The notes: generated by a model from the letters alone, not told the origin. A stretch of 42,163 nucleotides of DNA from an uncultured Clostridium sp. (GCA_946411515.1 CAMKEH010000011.1:1-42163); one strand, 5' to 3'. Positions 16,776 to 25,815 are shown, counted from the first letter of the stretch. Numbers and translations are program-made.

Positions 16776-16860
16776 TGGAACATTGGGGACAGACATTTAT
16801 TGTTCCATTTTTATTATTATTTATAAAATGAAACAAAGTATCTCTGTCCCTCCTGTTCCA
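16776..16860. repeat. REP/MITE-like 85-base palindromic element
   Basis: Nested inverted repeats. The outer arm TGGAACA (16776-16782) pairs with TGTTCCA (16854-16860), GGGACAGA (16786-16793) with TCTGTCCC (16843-16850), and the inner TTGTTCCATTTT (16800-16811) with AAAATGAAACAA (16825-16836) with one mismatch. TGGAACA or its complement occurs three times. The GGGACAGA/TCTGTCCC core is like palindromes mobilised by RAYT-type (Y1) transposases in Firmicutes; none is in the window. It fills the gap between the rluA-type gene and the methyltransferase, ending 3 bases from the latter's stop. Confidence 0.6.
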
Positions 16861-16863
16861 TTT

Positions 16864-17727
16864 TTAATTTTCCCATCTTCCATATATTCCACATGGTAAG
16901 ACTAATTTTGAATTTTCCATTGGAATTCCTATTTCTCCACATTCTAGTTTTCCTTTGTACTTCTTTTCAACTGTAACAGTTAATATGTTTTTCAAAACTG
17001 TACTTGATATTCCTGTTGTATATGAATTAATTAAGAAAAATAATGGATTATCTGACAATACTTTTGTACATAACTCTACTAAGTCATATATATTATTCTC
17101 AAATTGCCATACTTCTCCTTTTGCTCCTCTACCATATGATGGCGGATCCATTATTATTGCATCATATTTATTACCACGTCTTATTTCTCTATTTACAAAT
17201 TTAACTACATCATCTACTATAAATCTAACTGGTCTGTCCTTTAGTCCTGATGATATAACATTTTCTTTTGCCCAAGTTGTCATTCCTTTAGAGCTATCCA
17301 CATGACAAACTGATGCACCAGCACTAAGGCAAGCAACTGTTGCTCCTCCTGTATATGCAAATAGATTTAATACTTTTATTTCTCTTTTTTCAGATTTTAT
17401 TTTATCTATCATCCAATCCCAGTTAACAGCTTGCTCTGGAAATAAGCCTGTATGCTTAAATCCCATAGGTTTTATATTAAATGTCAAATTTTTATAATGC
17501 ACTTGCCACTGCTTTGGCATATTTTTATTAAACTCCCATGATCCTCCACCTGTTTTACTTCTATGATATGTTGCATTTATCTTTTTCCATTTATCTGGAA
17601 AACTTTTATCCTTCCAAATAATTTGTGGATCTGGTCTGGATAAAACCACACCTCCCCATTTTTCTAGTTTTTGCCCATCTGCCATATCTAGTATTTTATA
17701 TTCTTTCCAATTACTTGCTAATTTCAT
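16864..17727 (-). CDS. Class I SAM-dependent methyltransferase (RlmI/RlmK-like)
   Basis: 287 residues. The SAM-binding motif I is NLFAYTGGATVACLSAGA, with a catalytic-type motif IMDPPSYG. The N-terminal part (1-110) is a mixed domain with WGGVVLSRPDPQIIW and SKTGGGSWEFN; together this resembles the RlmI/RlmK large-subunit rRNA m5C methyltransferases, but shorter. The product probably modifies rRNA in the cytoplasm; the site is unknown. A terminator-like hairpin ends 7 bases before its ATG, and a Shine-Dalgarno-like AAAGG sits in that hairpin's loop, 17 bases from the ATG. Confidence 0.85.
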   Translation of the reverse strand: MKLASNWKEYKILDMADGQKLEKWGGVVLSRPDPQIIWKDKSFPDKWKKINATYHRSKTGGGSWEFNKNMPKQWQVHYKNLTFNIKPMGFKHTGLFPEQAVNWDWMIDKIKSEKREIKVLNLFAYTGGATVACLSAGASVCHVDSSKGMTTWAKENVISSGLKDRPVRFIVDDVVKFVNREIRRGNKYDAIIMDPPSYGRGAKGEVWQFENNIYDLVELCTKVLSDNPLFFLINSYTTGISSTVLKNILTVTVEKKYKGKLECGEIGIPMENSKLVLPCGIYGRWEN

Positions 17728-17734
17728 AATAAAA

Positions 17735-17767
17735 ACTACTATTCCTTTCTTACTTTAGAATAGTAGT
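17735..17767 (-). terminator. Terminator between the 69-residue protein and the methyltransferase
   Basis: Arms ACTACTATTC (17735-17744) and GAATAGTAGT (17758-17767), followed on the minus strand by T5. The loop holds AGAAAGG, the only Shine-Dalgarno-like sequence before the methyltransferase ATG at 17727, so the hairpin could affect its translation too. Confidence 0.7.
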
Positions 17768-17781
17768 ATTTTACCATATTT

Positions 17782-17991
17782 TTATATATTTTGCAAAATT
17801 TTCATAAAACTAGATATCATTATAATATTAGCTGTTGAAAATATTATAAATGCAGCACTTGCAGTAACAAATAATTTGTTTGTTTTTATATATCTTTTAA
17901 ATTTACTAATTAGCCTTTCTTTTCTTATAACTAACCTGTCCAACCTAGTATTATACATAACCTCGTAAAATTTTTCTTTTGCATACTCCAT
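17782..17991 (-). CDS. Small membrane protein, unknown
   Basis: 69 residues. A basic N-terminal half (RLDRLVIRKERLISKFKRYIKTNK) is followed by one membrane helix (about 44-65) with its C-terminus outside. An AAGGGGG ribosome site lies 6 bases before the ATG. It has its own downstream terminator. Not recognised. Confidence 0.6.
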   Translation of the reverse strand: MEYAKEKFYEVMYNTRLDRLVIRKERLISKFKRYIKTNKLFVTASAAFIIFSTANIIMISSFMKILQNI

Positions 17992-18129
17992 AAATATCCC
18001 CCTTATTATTTATTTATATATGTATATTCATGAAATGTATTTTTATTACTAAATTTTAAAATTTTATTTTCTATTAATTAATTTAAAAGAATTTTAAATC
18101 TTTACAAACCTTGATATAACAGCCAAAAA

Positions 18130-18158
18130 TTGATTTTTACGAAAATTTGTGCTATAAT
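18130..18158 (+). promoter_or_regulatory. Strong vegetative-type promoter
   Basis: TTGATT (18130-18135), 17-base spacer, TATAAT (18153-18158), with a leader of about 90 bases before the membrane-protein gene at 18255. Confidence 0.7.
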
Positions 18159-18189
18159 ATAATTGTATGGAGGTATATTCCTTCCATCA

Positions 18190-18210
18190 TGATGCATGCA
18201 CCCAGCATCA
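18190..18210 (+). other. Leader hairpin with loop complementary to a 3' hairpin
   Basis: TGATGC (18190-18195), loop ATGCACCCA (18196-18204), GCATCA (18205-18210). Loop bases GCACCCA (18198-18204) are exactly complementary to TGGGTGC in the loop at 18825-18833, downstream of the gene. A second weak hairpin (GGAGG/CCTTCC) is just 5' of it. Confidence 0.55.
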
Positions 18211-18254
18211 AAAAATAGAAAACAAAAATGCTTAACTGTATGAGAGGTAAAATT

Positions 18255-18809
18255 ATGAAAAATTTCATCAAGATTGTAAAAAACATCACAAAAATTTTAC
18301 AGAGCAGCTGGAGAACAGCATTAACAGCAGTTGCAGCTTTTGCGATTGCAAACTATGTATTTCCCTTACTGGGAATTACAAATCAGTGGTGGATTTCTAT
18401 GCTTACTGCCACAGTAATCGGTCTTTTGGCTTGGTTACTTTCACCTCTTATGGTGAATCTAAAAATTGTAAATACAATTATTCCCTTTGGTTTTACTTTA
18501 CTGATTTTGGATTCTTTTAAATCATTCTTTTCTAATTTACTTTTTATTAAGATTTTAGGAACAATGATTGTTATATCCATTATCATTGAATTAATTAATC
18601 AGAAGGGAAAAGACACTTATTGGACTTCTTTTTTTAAGAATTTGATAATTGATATACTAATTATAGTATTATCAGCTCGTATCATTTCTTATATAAAGAG
18701 TCCGGTAGTCACAGTAGCTGTTTTGCTGATAGCTTATGCAATGATATTATGCTTAGACATAAACTTCAGCTTAAAACTACACTTTAATATAAAAAATTCA
18801 AAAAAATAA
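18255..18809 (+). CDS. Multi-pass membrane protein, unknown
   Basis: 184 residues from ATG 18255, chosen because GAGAGGT lies 7 bases before it; an in-frame ATG at 18228 has no ribosome site. Five or six membrane helices: about 20-40, 45-65, 72-90, 95-115, 120-150, 155-172. It ends in a basic tail KNSKK. It is not recognised, and no phage or transport motif is visible. Codon use includes more CAG, GTG, CTG and GGA than neighbours, hinting at a different origin. The unit has its own promoter and terminator, with paired hairpins on both sides. Confidence 0.65.
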   Translation: MKNFIKIVKNITKILQSSWRTALTAVAAFAIANYVFPLLGITNQWWISMLTATVIGLLAWLLSPLMVNLKIVNTIIPFGFTLLILDSFKSFFSNLLFIKILGTMIVISIIIELINQKGKDTYWTSFFKNLIIDILIIVLSARIISYIKSPVVTVAVLLIAYAMILCLDINFSLKLHFNIKNSKK

Positions 18810-18817
18810 AGCCTAAA

Positions 18818-18840
18818 AATTATCATTGGGTGCGATAATT
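18818..18840 (+). other. 3' hairpin with loop complementary to the leader hairpin
   Basis: AATTATC (18818-18824), loop ATTGGGTGC (18825-18833), GATAATT (18834-18840). Loop bases TGGGTGC match the complement of the leader loop, so a kissing-loop contact between the two ends of the mRNA is possible. Confidence 0.55.
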
Positions 18841-18850
18841 AAGGTTTGAA

Positions 18851-18885
18851 GAGCGCCACAGTTTGACTGTTGGCGCTCATTCTTT
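18851..18885 (+). terminator. GC-rich terminator of the membrane-protein unit
   Basis: GAGCGCCA-CAG pairs with CTG-T-TGGCGCTC (one-base bulge), followed by ATTCTTTTT. Its GC-rich stem is unlike the AT-rich terminators elsewhere in the window. Confidence 0.75.
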
Positions 18886-18911
18886 TTATCTCATTTTATT
18901 TTCATTTACAT

Positions 18912-20693
18912 TTATATATTTTTTAACATTTCGGCTAATTCTTTTGTTATTCCTTTCACTTTGATTAAATCTTCTATACTTGCTTTTTTTATATTTTCTA
19001 CACTACCAAATTTTTTTAGTAATTCTTGTTTTTTGATTTTTCCTATTCCTGGTATATCATCTAATTCAGACTTTGTAATTTCCTTATCACGTAATTTTCT
19101 ATGATATGTAATTGCAGTATCATGAACTGTATCCTGAAACTGAGTTATTAAATTCATTAATTTTTGTGAAATTTTCAATTCATTTCTAGCTTCATCCATT
19201 AACGCTCTTGTTTGGTGCTTATCATTTTTTACCATACCAAATACTTTTATATCTAAATTATATTTATTTATTGCTTTTCTTGTTGCTCTAATTTGAGTAA
19301 TTCCCCCATCTGCAAAAATTGCATCTGGAAGATTTCCAAATCCACCTTTGGGATTTTCAATAGAATGTTTTAATCTTCTTGTTATTACTTCTTCCATACA
19401 CTTTGGATCATCTTGTTCATAAACTGTTTTTATTTTAAATCTTCTAGATAAATTTTTCTTTATTACTCCATCTTGCATAACACACATTCCAGCCACCATA
19501 AATTCTCCAGATAAGTTTGAAATATCATATGTTTCTATCTTTCTTGGTAGTTTATCCATTTTTAAAATTTCTTTTAATTCTAATAGTATCTCACTTTTAT
19601 CTTTTTCTTTATTTTCTAATGTTACTTTCGCATTATTCTCTGCCATTTCCACAAAACGTAGCTTTTCACCTTTTTTAGGGCTCTTTATTTCCACTTTTTT
19701 ATCTAAGATTGTGGATAACCATTCTTCTATTGCCAATTTATCATCTATTTCTTCTCTTATCATTATTTTATTTGGAATATTAGGATTATCTAAATAATAT
19801 TGTTTTATAAATCCAGATAATATTTCTTTATCTTCCATATCTTTTAAGTCTGTATAAAAATAATGTTCTCTTCCAATCATTTTACTTCCACGAACAAAGA
19901 AAATCTCTATACATATTTGTAATTCTGATTTTGCAATTCCAATTACATCAATATTATTTTCTGATATATTTGAAACTTTTTGCTTTGCAGAAACTCTTTC
20001 AATTGATTGTATTCGATCTCTTAATTCTGCTGCTTTTTCAAAATCTAAATTTTTAGAAGCTTCTCTCATTTGTTTATCCAATTCTTTTATTATCTTATCT
20101 GTTTTTCCTTCTAATAAATCAATAATTTCATTTATTTGTACTTTATATTCTTCAGGAGTAACGCATCCCATACAAGGAGCTAAACATCTATTAATATGAT
20201 AATTTAAACATGGTCTATCTCTTTTCTTTAAGACTCTACATTGGCGTATTTTATATTTTTGTTTAATAAAGTTAATCATTTCTTTTGCAGCTCCAGGATT
20301 TGCATATGGGCCAAAATATTTTGATCCATCGTTTACTACTCTTCTTGTTATAAAAACTCTTGGATAATCTGATTTAACATCAATTTTTATATAAGGATAT
20401 GTTTTATCATCTTTTAATAAAACATTAAATTTAGGTCTATTTTTCTTAATTAAATTACATTCCAATATTAATGCTTCTGCTTCATTATCTACAACTATAT
20501 ATTCAAAATGATCAATTAAACTTACCATTTTTTCAATTCTTGCTGTTTTATTATTTTTTCTAAAATATTGTCTTACTCTATTTTTTAAAGAAATTGCTTT
20601 ACCAACATAAATAATAGTGTCATTTTTATCTCTCATTACATAGACACCCGGTTTATTTGGTAATTTCTTTAATTCTTCCTCAATGTTAAACAT
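18912..20693 (-). CDS. uvrC: UvrABC excinuclease subunit C
   Basis: 593 residues, full length. In order: GIY-YIG nuclease domain (about 12-95, NKPGVYVMRDKNDTIIYVGKA), a Cys cluster CLNYHINRCLAPCMGC, the UVR motif that binds UvrB (about 200-235), the RNase H-like second nuclease (about 380-530, with FADGGITQIRA), and helix-hairpin-helix at the C-terminus (DDIPGIGKIKKQELLKKFG). UvrC makes both cuts around bulky DNA lesions in nucleotide excision repair. It stands alone, with its own promoter, divergent from the T-box/aspS unit. Confidence 0.97.
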   Translation of the reverse strand: MFNIEEELKKLPNKPGVYVMRDKNDTIIYVGKAISLKNRVRQYFRKNNKTARIEKMVSLIDHFEYIVVDNEAEALILECNLIKKNRPKFNVLLKDDKTYPYIKIDVKSDYPRVFITRRVVNDGSKYFGPYANPGAAKEMINFIKQKYKIRQCRVLKKRDRPCLNYHINRCLAPCMGCVTPEEYKVQINEIIDLLEGKTDKIIKELDKQMREASKNLDFEKAAELRDRIQSIERVSAKQKVSNISENNIDVIGIAKSELQICIEIFFVRGSKMIGREHYFYTDLKDMEDKEILSGFIKQYYLDNPNIPNKIMIREEIDDKLAIEEWLSTILDKKVEIKSPKKGEKLRFVEMAENNAKVTLENKEKDKSEILLELKEILKMDKLPRKIETYDISNLSGEFMVAGMCVMQDGVIKKNLSRRFKIKTVYEQDDPKCMEEVITRRLKHSIENPKGGFGNLPDAIFADGGITQIRATRKAINKYNLDIKVFGMVKNDKHQTRALMDEARNELKISQKLMNLITQFQDTVHDTAITYHRKLRDKEITKSELDDIPGIGKIKKQELLKKFGSVENIKKASIEDLIKVKGITKELAEMLKNI

Positions 20694-20733
20694 ATATCTC
20701 TCCTAAAAATTTTAACTTTATTTTACTTTAATT

Positions 20734-20762
20734 ATTATACTCTATTTTTTTCTATATGTCTA
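20734..20762 (-). promoter_or_regulatory. Promoter of uvrC
   Basis: Minus strand TAGACA (20762-20757), 17-base spacer, TATAAT (20739-20734), about 40 bases before the uvrC start. Confidence 0.55.
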
Positions 20763-20783
20763 TCACAAATTAGCGTATAACTC

Positions 20784-20812
20784 TTGACAAATCTGGAAAA
20801 ACTATGTAAAAT
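20784..20812 (+). promoter_or_regulatory. Promoter of the aspS T-box transcript
   Basis: TTGACA (20784-20789), 17-base spacer, TAAAAT (20807-20812): the best vegetative-type promoter in the window. The leader is about 245 bases. Confidence 0.75.
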
Positions 20813-20841
20813 AGTATCTATAAATTAATATATATTTGCGT

Positions 20842-21036
20842 TTGTACAATACAAAGTTTTTAGAAGTTACTTTTAGAGAATAAGGGTCATAGGCTGTAAA
20901 CCCTTTAAGATCAACCTAAAATATGAAACATATTGGAGCAATTTTTATAAAGTGAAAAATCTTTTTTTAGATTTTTAAGCTGGGTGGTACCGCGGAAATT
21001 ATTTCGTCCCTGCATTTTGGCATGGGCGCTTTTTTG
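20842..21036 (+). promoter_or_regulatory. T-box riboswitch controlling aspS
   Basis: The T-box core TGGGTGGTACCGCGG is at 20981-20995; it forms the antiterminator that reads the free 3' end of uncharged tRNA. Upstream is a short Stem I: AGAGA near 20876, a stem AAGGG/CCCTT enclosing GCTG, and the specifier region TAAGATCAAC. GAT at 20909-20911, an Asp codon, is the likely specifier, though AAC (Asn) is also present 2 bases later. A hairpin AAAAATC/GATTTTT at about 20955-20976 is Stem III. The terminator is at 21005-21036. Low charged tRNA-Asp would let transcription continue into aspS. Confidence 0.9.
21005..21036 (+). terminator. Terminator of the T-box
   Basis: CGTCCCTGC (21005-21013) pairs with GCATGGGCG (21020-21028) with one mismatch and one G-U, then T6. 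The left part overlaps the 3' side of the antiterminator, as in all T-boxes. Confidence 0.8.
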
Positions 21037-21064
21037 TGCCTAAAATATTTAAGGAGGTTTTAGT

Positions 21065-22819
21065 ATGAATGAATATAAAACTCATACTTGTAATGAAATT
21101 AGTTTAGATGATGTCGGAAAAAAAGTTAGAATTGCTGGATTTGTAGAAACAATTCGTGATCTTGGTGGTCTTGTATTTTTAGACATCAGAGATATGTATG
21201 GAATAACTCAAGTTGTAACTTCAGGTAAACCAGAAGATGTTGATTTTGCTTCACACATTCCAATTGAATCTTCTGTAACAGTATATGGAGAAGTAAAGAA
21301 GAGAGATGAAGAAACTGTAAATCCAAAATTAAAAACAGGATTAGTTGAAATTAGAATTGAAGAAATCAAAGTTTTAGGTAAAAGAACAAAAAACTTACCT
21401 TTTGAAGTAAATACAGATCAAGATATTAGAGAAGATTTAAGACTTCAATACCGTTTTCTTGATTTAAGAAATGATAAACTTAAAAATAATATTATTTTAA
21501 GAGCCAAAGTACTTCAATATCTAAGAAATCAAATGATTGAACAAGGATTTTTGGAAGTCCAAACTCCAATACTAACTAGCTCATCACCAGAAGGTGCAAG
21601 AGATTACTTAGTTCCAAGTAGATTACATGCAGGAAAGTTTTATGCACTTCCACAAGCACCACAACAATTTAAACAATTGTTAATGGTTTCTGGAATTGAT
21701 AAATACTTCCAAATTGCACCATGTTTTAGAGATGAAGATGCAAGAGCAGATCGTGCTCCTGGTGAATTTTATCAATTAGATATGGAGATGGCATATGCAA
21801 CTCAAGAAGACGTATTTTCAGCAATTGAACCAGTTATTTATAATACATTTAAAGAATTTTCTGATAAAGAAATTCCAGAAAATCCATTTCCTAGAATTTC
21901 ATATGAAGAAGCTATGGTTAAATATGGTACTGATAAACCAGATTTAAGAAATCCTTTATATATTATAGATTTATCTGAATTCTTCAATAAATGTACATTT
22001 AAACCATTTATTAATAGAACTGTAAGAGCTATAAAAGTGAAAGGACACTTATCTAAAGGTTTTCATGAAAAAATGCTTAAATTTGCAACATCTATTGGTA
22101 TGGGAGGACTTGGATACTTAGAAGTTCAAGAAGATTTAAGTTATAAAGGTCCAATTGATAAATTTATTCCAGATGATTTAAAACATGAATTATTGGAATT
22201 AGCTGAACTAGAAAAAGAAGATACTATTTTCTTTATTGCAGATAATAAAAAAAGAGCAACAGAACTTGCAGGACAAATTAGAACTGAACTTGCAAATAGA
22301 TTAGATTTAATTAGTAAAGATGTATATAAATTCTGCTGGATTGTTGATTTTCCAATGTTTGAATTAGATGAACATGAAAAACTACAATTTAGTCATAATC
22401 CATTCTCTATGCCACAAGGTGGTTTAGATGCATTAAATAATGAAGATCCATTAAGTATTTTGGCATACCAATACGATTTGGTATGTAATGGTGTAGAACT
22501 TTCTTCAGGAGCTGTTAGAAATCATGATATTAATATTATGATTAAAGCATTCGAAATGGCAGGATATACTGAAGAAGAAGTTAAATCAAAATTTGGTGCT
22601 CTATATACAGCATTCCAATTTGGAGCTCCACCTCATGCTGGTATTGCTCCAGGATTTGATAGAATGCTTATGCTTTTAACAGATTCTGATACAATTAGAG
22701 ATGTTATAGCATTCCCTCTAAATAGTAAAGCTCAAGACTTAATGATGGGAGCACCAAGTAATGTTAAATATGATCAACTAAGAGATGTTCATATTAAAGT
22801 TGATATTAAAGAAAAATAG
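21065..22819 (+). CDS. aspS: Aspartyl-tRNA synthetase
   Basis: 584 residues, bacterial-type AspRS: N-terminal OB-fold anticodon-binding domain (about 1-105), class II catalytic core with motif 1 (FLEVQTPILTSSSPEGARDY), motif 2 (FRDEDARADRAPGEFYQLD), the bacterial insertion domain (about 285-420), and motif 3 (GIAPGFDRMLMLL). It charges tRNA-Asp in the cytoplasm. AAGGAGG sits 6 bases before the ATG. The T-box ahead ties expression to tRNA-Asp charging. Whether it also charges tRNA-Asn cannot be told here. Confidence 0.97.
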   Translation: MNEYKTHTCNEISLDDVGKKVRIAGFVETIRDLGGLVFLDIRDMYGITQVVTSGKPEDVDFASHIPIESSVTVYGEVKKRDEETVNPKLKTGLVEIRIEEIKVLGKRTKNLPFEVNTDQDIREDLRLQYRFLDLRNDKLKNNIILRAKVLQYLRNQMIEQGFLEVQTPILTSSSPEGARDYLVPSRLHAGKFYALPQAPQQFKQLLMVSGIDKYFQIAPCFRDEDARADRAPGEFYQLDMEMAYATQEDVFSAIEPVIYNTFKEFSDKEIPENPFPRISYEEAMVKYGTDKPDLRNPLYIIDLSEFFNKCTFKPFINRTVRAIKVKGHLSKGFHEKMLKFATSIGMGGLGYLEVQEDLSYKGPIDKFIPDDLKHELLELAELEKEDTIFFIADNKKRATELAGQIRTELANRLDLISKDVYKFCWIVDFPMFELDEHEKLQFSHNPFSMPQGGLDALNNEDPLSILAYQYDLVCNGVELSSGAVRNHDINIMIKAFEMAGYTEEEVKSKFGALYTAFQFGAPPHAGIAPGFDRMLMLLTDSDTIRDVIAFPLNSKAQDLMMGAPSNVKYDQLRDVHIKVDIKEK

Positions 22820-22849
22820 CATAATTATTAACATAATAATATATATAAC

Positions 22850-22893
22850 AATATTATCGGGCAAGTAGTAATGACTACATACCCGATAATATT
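22850..22893. terminator. Strong terminator after aspS
   Basis: Perfect 12-base stem AATATTATCGGG / CCCGATAATATT, with an inner GTAGT/ACTAC stem in the loop. It also faces the end of the minus-strand small gene at 22893. Confidence 0.9.
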
Positions 22894-23069
22894 TATTTGT
22901 CCTTTCTCATAACATAGAGAACCAAAGTAATAGCTGAAACAATTGCATATACAGTATAAACCACCGTTTTAATTATTGAATCAGCCATTATAGCCTGTGT
23001 AATAAAAGTAGTAACTGATGAAGCTAATACACAGCAAATCAAAACACGAGTAATTTTTTTCCGATTCAT
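22893..23069 (-). CDS. 58-residue two-helix membrane protein, unknown
   Basis: ATG at 23069 with AGGAGG 5 bases before it; 58 codons, then TAA at 22895-22893. Two helices (about 9-29 and 33-53) with a basic N-terminus MNRKKITR and tail MRKDK. Not recognised. It has its own promoter at 23142-23170, and the 5' leader holds TTTAGC-ATTTT-GCTAAA (about 23115-23131). Codon use (CAG, GTG, CTC) is a little unlike the neighbours, like the gene at 18255. Confidence 0.65.
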   Translation of the reverse strand: MNRKKITRVLICCVLASSVTTFITQAIMADSIIKTVVYTVYAIVSAITLVLYVMRKDK

Positions 23070-23141
23070 AATTTCCTCCTAATGTTAATCATTATTTTAA
23101 AAAAGGACTTCTGCTTTAGCATTTTGCTAAATACTACCTAT

Positions 23142-23170
23142 ATTATACCATATATAAATGGATTTATCAA
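23142..23170 (-). promoter_or_regulatory. Promoter of the 58-residue membrane protein
   Basis: Minus strand TTGATA (23170-23165), 17-base spacer, TATAAT (23147-23142). The inverted repeat TTTAGC...GCTAAA lies just after the expected start of transcription. Confidence 0.65.
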
Positions 23171-23176
23171 ATAACA

Positions 23177-23203
23177 AAAAGACCACATAAGTTGTGATCT
23201 TTT
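23177..23203 (-). terminator. Terminator of adhE
   Basis: On the minus strand AAAAGATCAC pairs with GTGGTCTTTT (one G-U), with a T5 tail, 6 bases past the adhE stop. Confidence 0.75.
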
Positions 23204-23208
23204 CTTAA

Positions 23209-25815
23209 TTATCTTCCATAATAACTATCTAGTAGTATTTGTTTTAATTCACTAACTAATGGAAGTCTTGGGTTAGCTGTTGTACATTGATCTTCAAAAG
23301 CTCTATCTGCTAACATATCTACTTTAGCTAAAAATTCTTGTTCTTCTATTCCTGCTTCTTTAAATGATTTTGGAATATTCATATGCTCATTCATTTCTTT
23401 TATTTTTTCTATTAAACTATTAATACCTTCTTCCTTAGTTTTTGCTTTTAATCCTACTTTTTTTGCTAATTCATAATATTTTTCATCAGCTATAAAATAT
23501 TCATATTTAGGAAAAGATACAAATTTAGTTGGTTTTTCACTATTATATTTTATAACATATGGTAAAAGTATTGCATTTATTCTACCATGAGGTAGATGGA
23601 ATTCTGCTCCTATTTTATGAGCTAGTGAATGGTTTATTCCTAAAAATGCATTTGTAAATGCCATACCTGCTATTGTACTTGCATTATGCATTTTCTCTCT
23701 TGCTTCTTTATTTGTTCCGTCATTATAAGCTACCTCTAGATATTTCATAACTAGTTCTACAGCTTTTTCAGCTAAACCATCTGTATAATCAGATGCCATG
23801 TTTGACACATATGCCTCGATTGCATGTGTTAATACATCCATTCCTGTATCTGCCGTAATAGACTTTGGAAGACTCATTACTAAATTTGGATCTATAATTG
23901 CTACATCTGGTGTTAATTCATAATCTGCTAATGGATATTTCTTATTTTTTTCTTTATCTGTAATTACTGCAAAAGATGTTACTTCTGAACCTGTTCCTGA
24001 TGTTGTTGGTATTGCTACCATTTTACATTTTGTTCCAAGCTTTGGAAATTTATAAGTACGTTTTCTAATGTCCATAAATTTCAATTTTAGACCTTCAGCA
24101 TCTGCTTCTGGATGTTCATAGAATAACCACATTCCCTTTGCTGCATCTATTGGGCTTCCTCCACCTAAAGCAATAACTACATCTGGCTTAAATAATCTCA
24201 TAGCTTCAACACCTTTATTTATTGTATCAAAAGATGGATCTGATTCTACTTCACTAAATATTTCTGAATGCACATGTTTTTGCCTTTTTCTTAGATGATA
24301 TAATATCTTATCTACATACCCTAATTTCACCATTGATTCATCAGTTACTATAAATGCTCTTTCTATATCTGGCATTTTTTCTAAGTAGCTAATAGAACCT
24401 GCTTCAAAATATATTTTTTCTGGAACTTTAAACCATTGCATATTAACTCTCCTTTTACTTGTTCTTTTAATATTAATAAGATTTACAGATGAAACATTTG
24501 CTGTTGTTGAATTTCCACCAAATGATCCACATCCTAAAGTTAGTGATGGCATATTTGTATTATAAATATCTCCTATCGCCCCATGTGTTGATGGTGAATT
24601 CACTATAATTCTTCCTGCTTTCATCGTTTTAGAAAATTTAAGAATGGTTTCTTTATCCTCAGAATGTATTACTGCTGAATGTCCAAGTCCTCCAAACTCT
24701 AACAACTTCTCTGACTTTTCAATTCCTTCTTTTGAATCATTAACAATATAATATGTTAAAACTGGGCTTAGTTTTTCTTTAGAAAATGGATATTCTCTTC
24801 CAATTCCTTCTTCATATACAACTAGTACTTTTGTATCTTCTGGTACTTCAAATCCTGCATTTTTTGCAATTGTATATGGAGATTGTCCAGGTATATGTGA
24901 TTTTAATTTATATCCTGTATCTTCTCTGTATTCAAACATACTCTCTTGCAGCTTTTGTTTTTCTTCTGGACTTACAAAATAGCATCCGCTTTCTCTCATT
25001 AATTTTTCAAATTCTTGATAAATATCTTTATCAACTAATACAGCTTGTTCAGATGCACATATCATACCATTATCAAAAGACTTTGATAGCACTACATCAT
25101 TTACTGATGTTCTTAATTTAGCAGTTTTATCAATATAACATGGTACATTTCCAGGCCCTACTCCTAATGCTGGTTTTCCACAAGAATATGCTGCTTTAAC
25201 CATTCCTGTTCCACCAGTTGCTAAAATCAAGTTTACTCCTGGATGATTCATAAGAAGTCTTGTTGCAGTAATACTTGGTTCTTCTATCCATAATATACAA
25301 TCTTTTGGAGCTCCTGCTTTAACTGCTGCATCTCTTAAAATCTTTGCCGCTTCTGTGCTACATTTTTGACTTGATGGATGAAATCCAAATATAATAACAT
25401 TTCTAGTTTTAGCTGCAATTATTGATTTAAACATTGTAGTTGAAGTTGGATTTGTAACAGGTGTAACACCTGCAATTATTCCTACTGGTTCTGCAATTTC
25501 TGCATACCCTTCTTCATCATTTTTACTAATTACTCCTACTGTTTTTTCATATTTAATACTATGATATACATACTCTGTTGCAAACATATTCTTTGTTATT
25601 TTATCTTCATAGATTCCTCTTCCTGTTTCTTCGACTGCCATTTTTGCAAGCTTCATATGATTTTCTAAGCCTGCCATAGACATTGCTTTTGTAATATTGT
25701 CCACAGTTTCTTGGTCTAATTTTAAGTATTCTTCTGATGCTTTCTTAGCTCTTTCAACTAAGCTATCTATCATTTCAGCAATCTTTATTTCATCTTGATT
25801 ATTTGTATCTGACAT
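23209..25815 (-). CDS. adhE: Bifunctional acetaldehyde-CoA/alcohol dehydrogenase AdhE
   Basis: 868 residues. The N-terminal aldehyde dehydrogenase domain (about 1-445) has the catalytic Cys in [10 protein letters not shown]. The C-terminal iron-dependent alcohol dehydrogenase (about 455-868) has the NAD-binding [25 protein letters not shown] and metal-binding [19 protein letters not shown]. It reduces acetyl-CoA to ethanol with two NADH, regenerating NAD during fermentation; such proteins assemble as spirosomes. It fits the pflB-pflA pair 2 kb away, which supplies acetyl-CoA and formate. It is monocistronic with its own promoter and terminator. Confidence 0.97.
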   Translation of the reverse strand: MSDTNNQDEIKIAEMIDSLVERAKKASEEYLKLDQETVDNITKAMSMAGLENHMKLAKMAVEETGRGIYEDKITKNMFATEYVYHSIKYEKTVGVISKNDEEGYAEIAEPVGIIAGVTPVTNPTSTTMFKSIIAAKTRNVIIFGFHPSSQKCSTEAAKILRDAAVKAGAPKDCILWIEEPSITATRLLMNHPGVNLILATGGTGMVKAAYSCGKPALGVGPGNVPCYIDKTAKLRTSVNDVVLSKSFDNGMICASEQAVLVDKDIYQEFEKLMRESGCYFVSPEEKQKLQESMFEYREDTGYKLKSHIPGQSPYTIAKNAGFEVPEDTKVLVVYEEGIGREYPFSKEKLSPVLTYYIVNDSKEGIEKSEKLLEFGGLGHSAVIHSEDKETILKFSKTMKAGRIIVNSPSTHGAIGDIYNTNMPSLTLGCGSFGGNSTTANVSSVNLINIKRTSKRRVNMQWFKVPEKIYFEAGSISYLEKMPDIERAFIVTDESMVKLGYVDKILYHLRKRQKHVHSEIFSEVESDPSFDTINKGVEAMRLFKPDVVIALGGGSPIDAAKGMWLFYEHPEADAEGLKLKFMDIRKRTYKFPKLGTKCKMVAIPTTSGTGSEVTSFAVITDKEKNKKYPLADYELTPDVAIIDPNLVMSLPKSITADTGMDVLTHAIEAYVSNMASDYTDGLAEKAVELVMKYLEVAYNDGTNKEAREKMHNASTIAGMAFTNAFLGINHSLAHKIGAEFHLPHGRINAILLPYVIKYNSEKPTKFVSFPKYEYFIADEKYYELAKKVGLKAKTKEEGINSLIEKIKEMNEHMNIPKSFKEAGIEEQEFLAKVDMLADRAFEDQCTTANPRLPLVSELKQILLDSYYGR

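Noticed and set aside
18228..18254. Upstream ATG of the membrane protein
   Set aside because: No ribosome site; GAGAGGT is placed for ATG 18255, and the added residues do not extend a helix.
18190..18840. IS200/IS605-type element ends around the gene at 18255
   Set aside because: Flanking hairpins are suggestive, but the gene is a multi-pass membrane protein with no transposase motif and no target-site pattern was seen.
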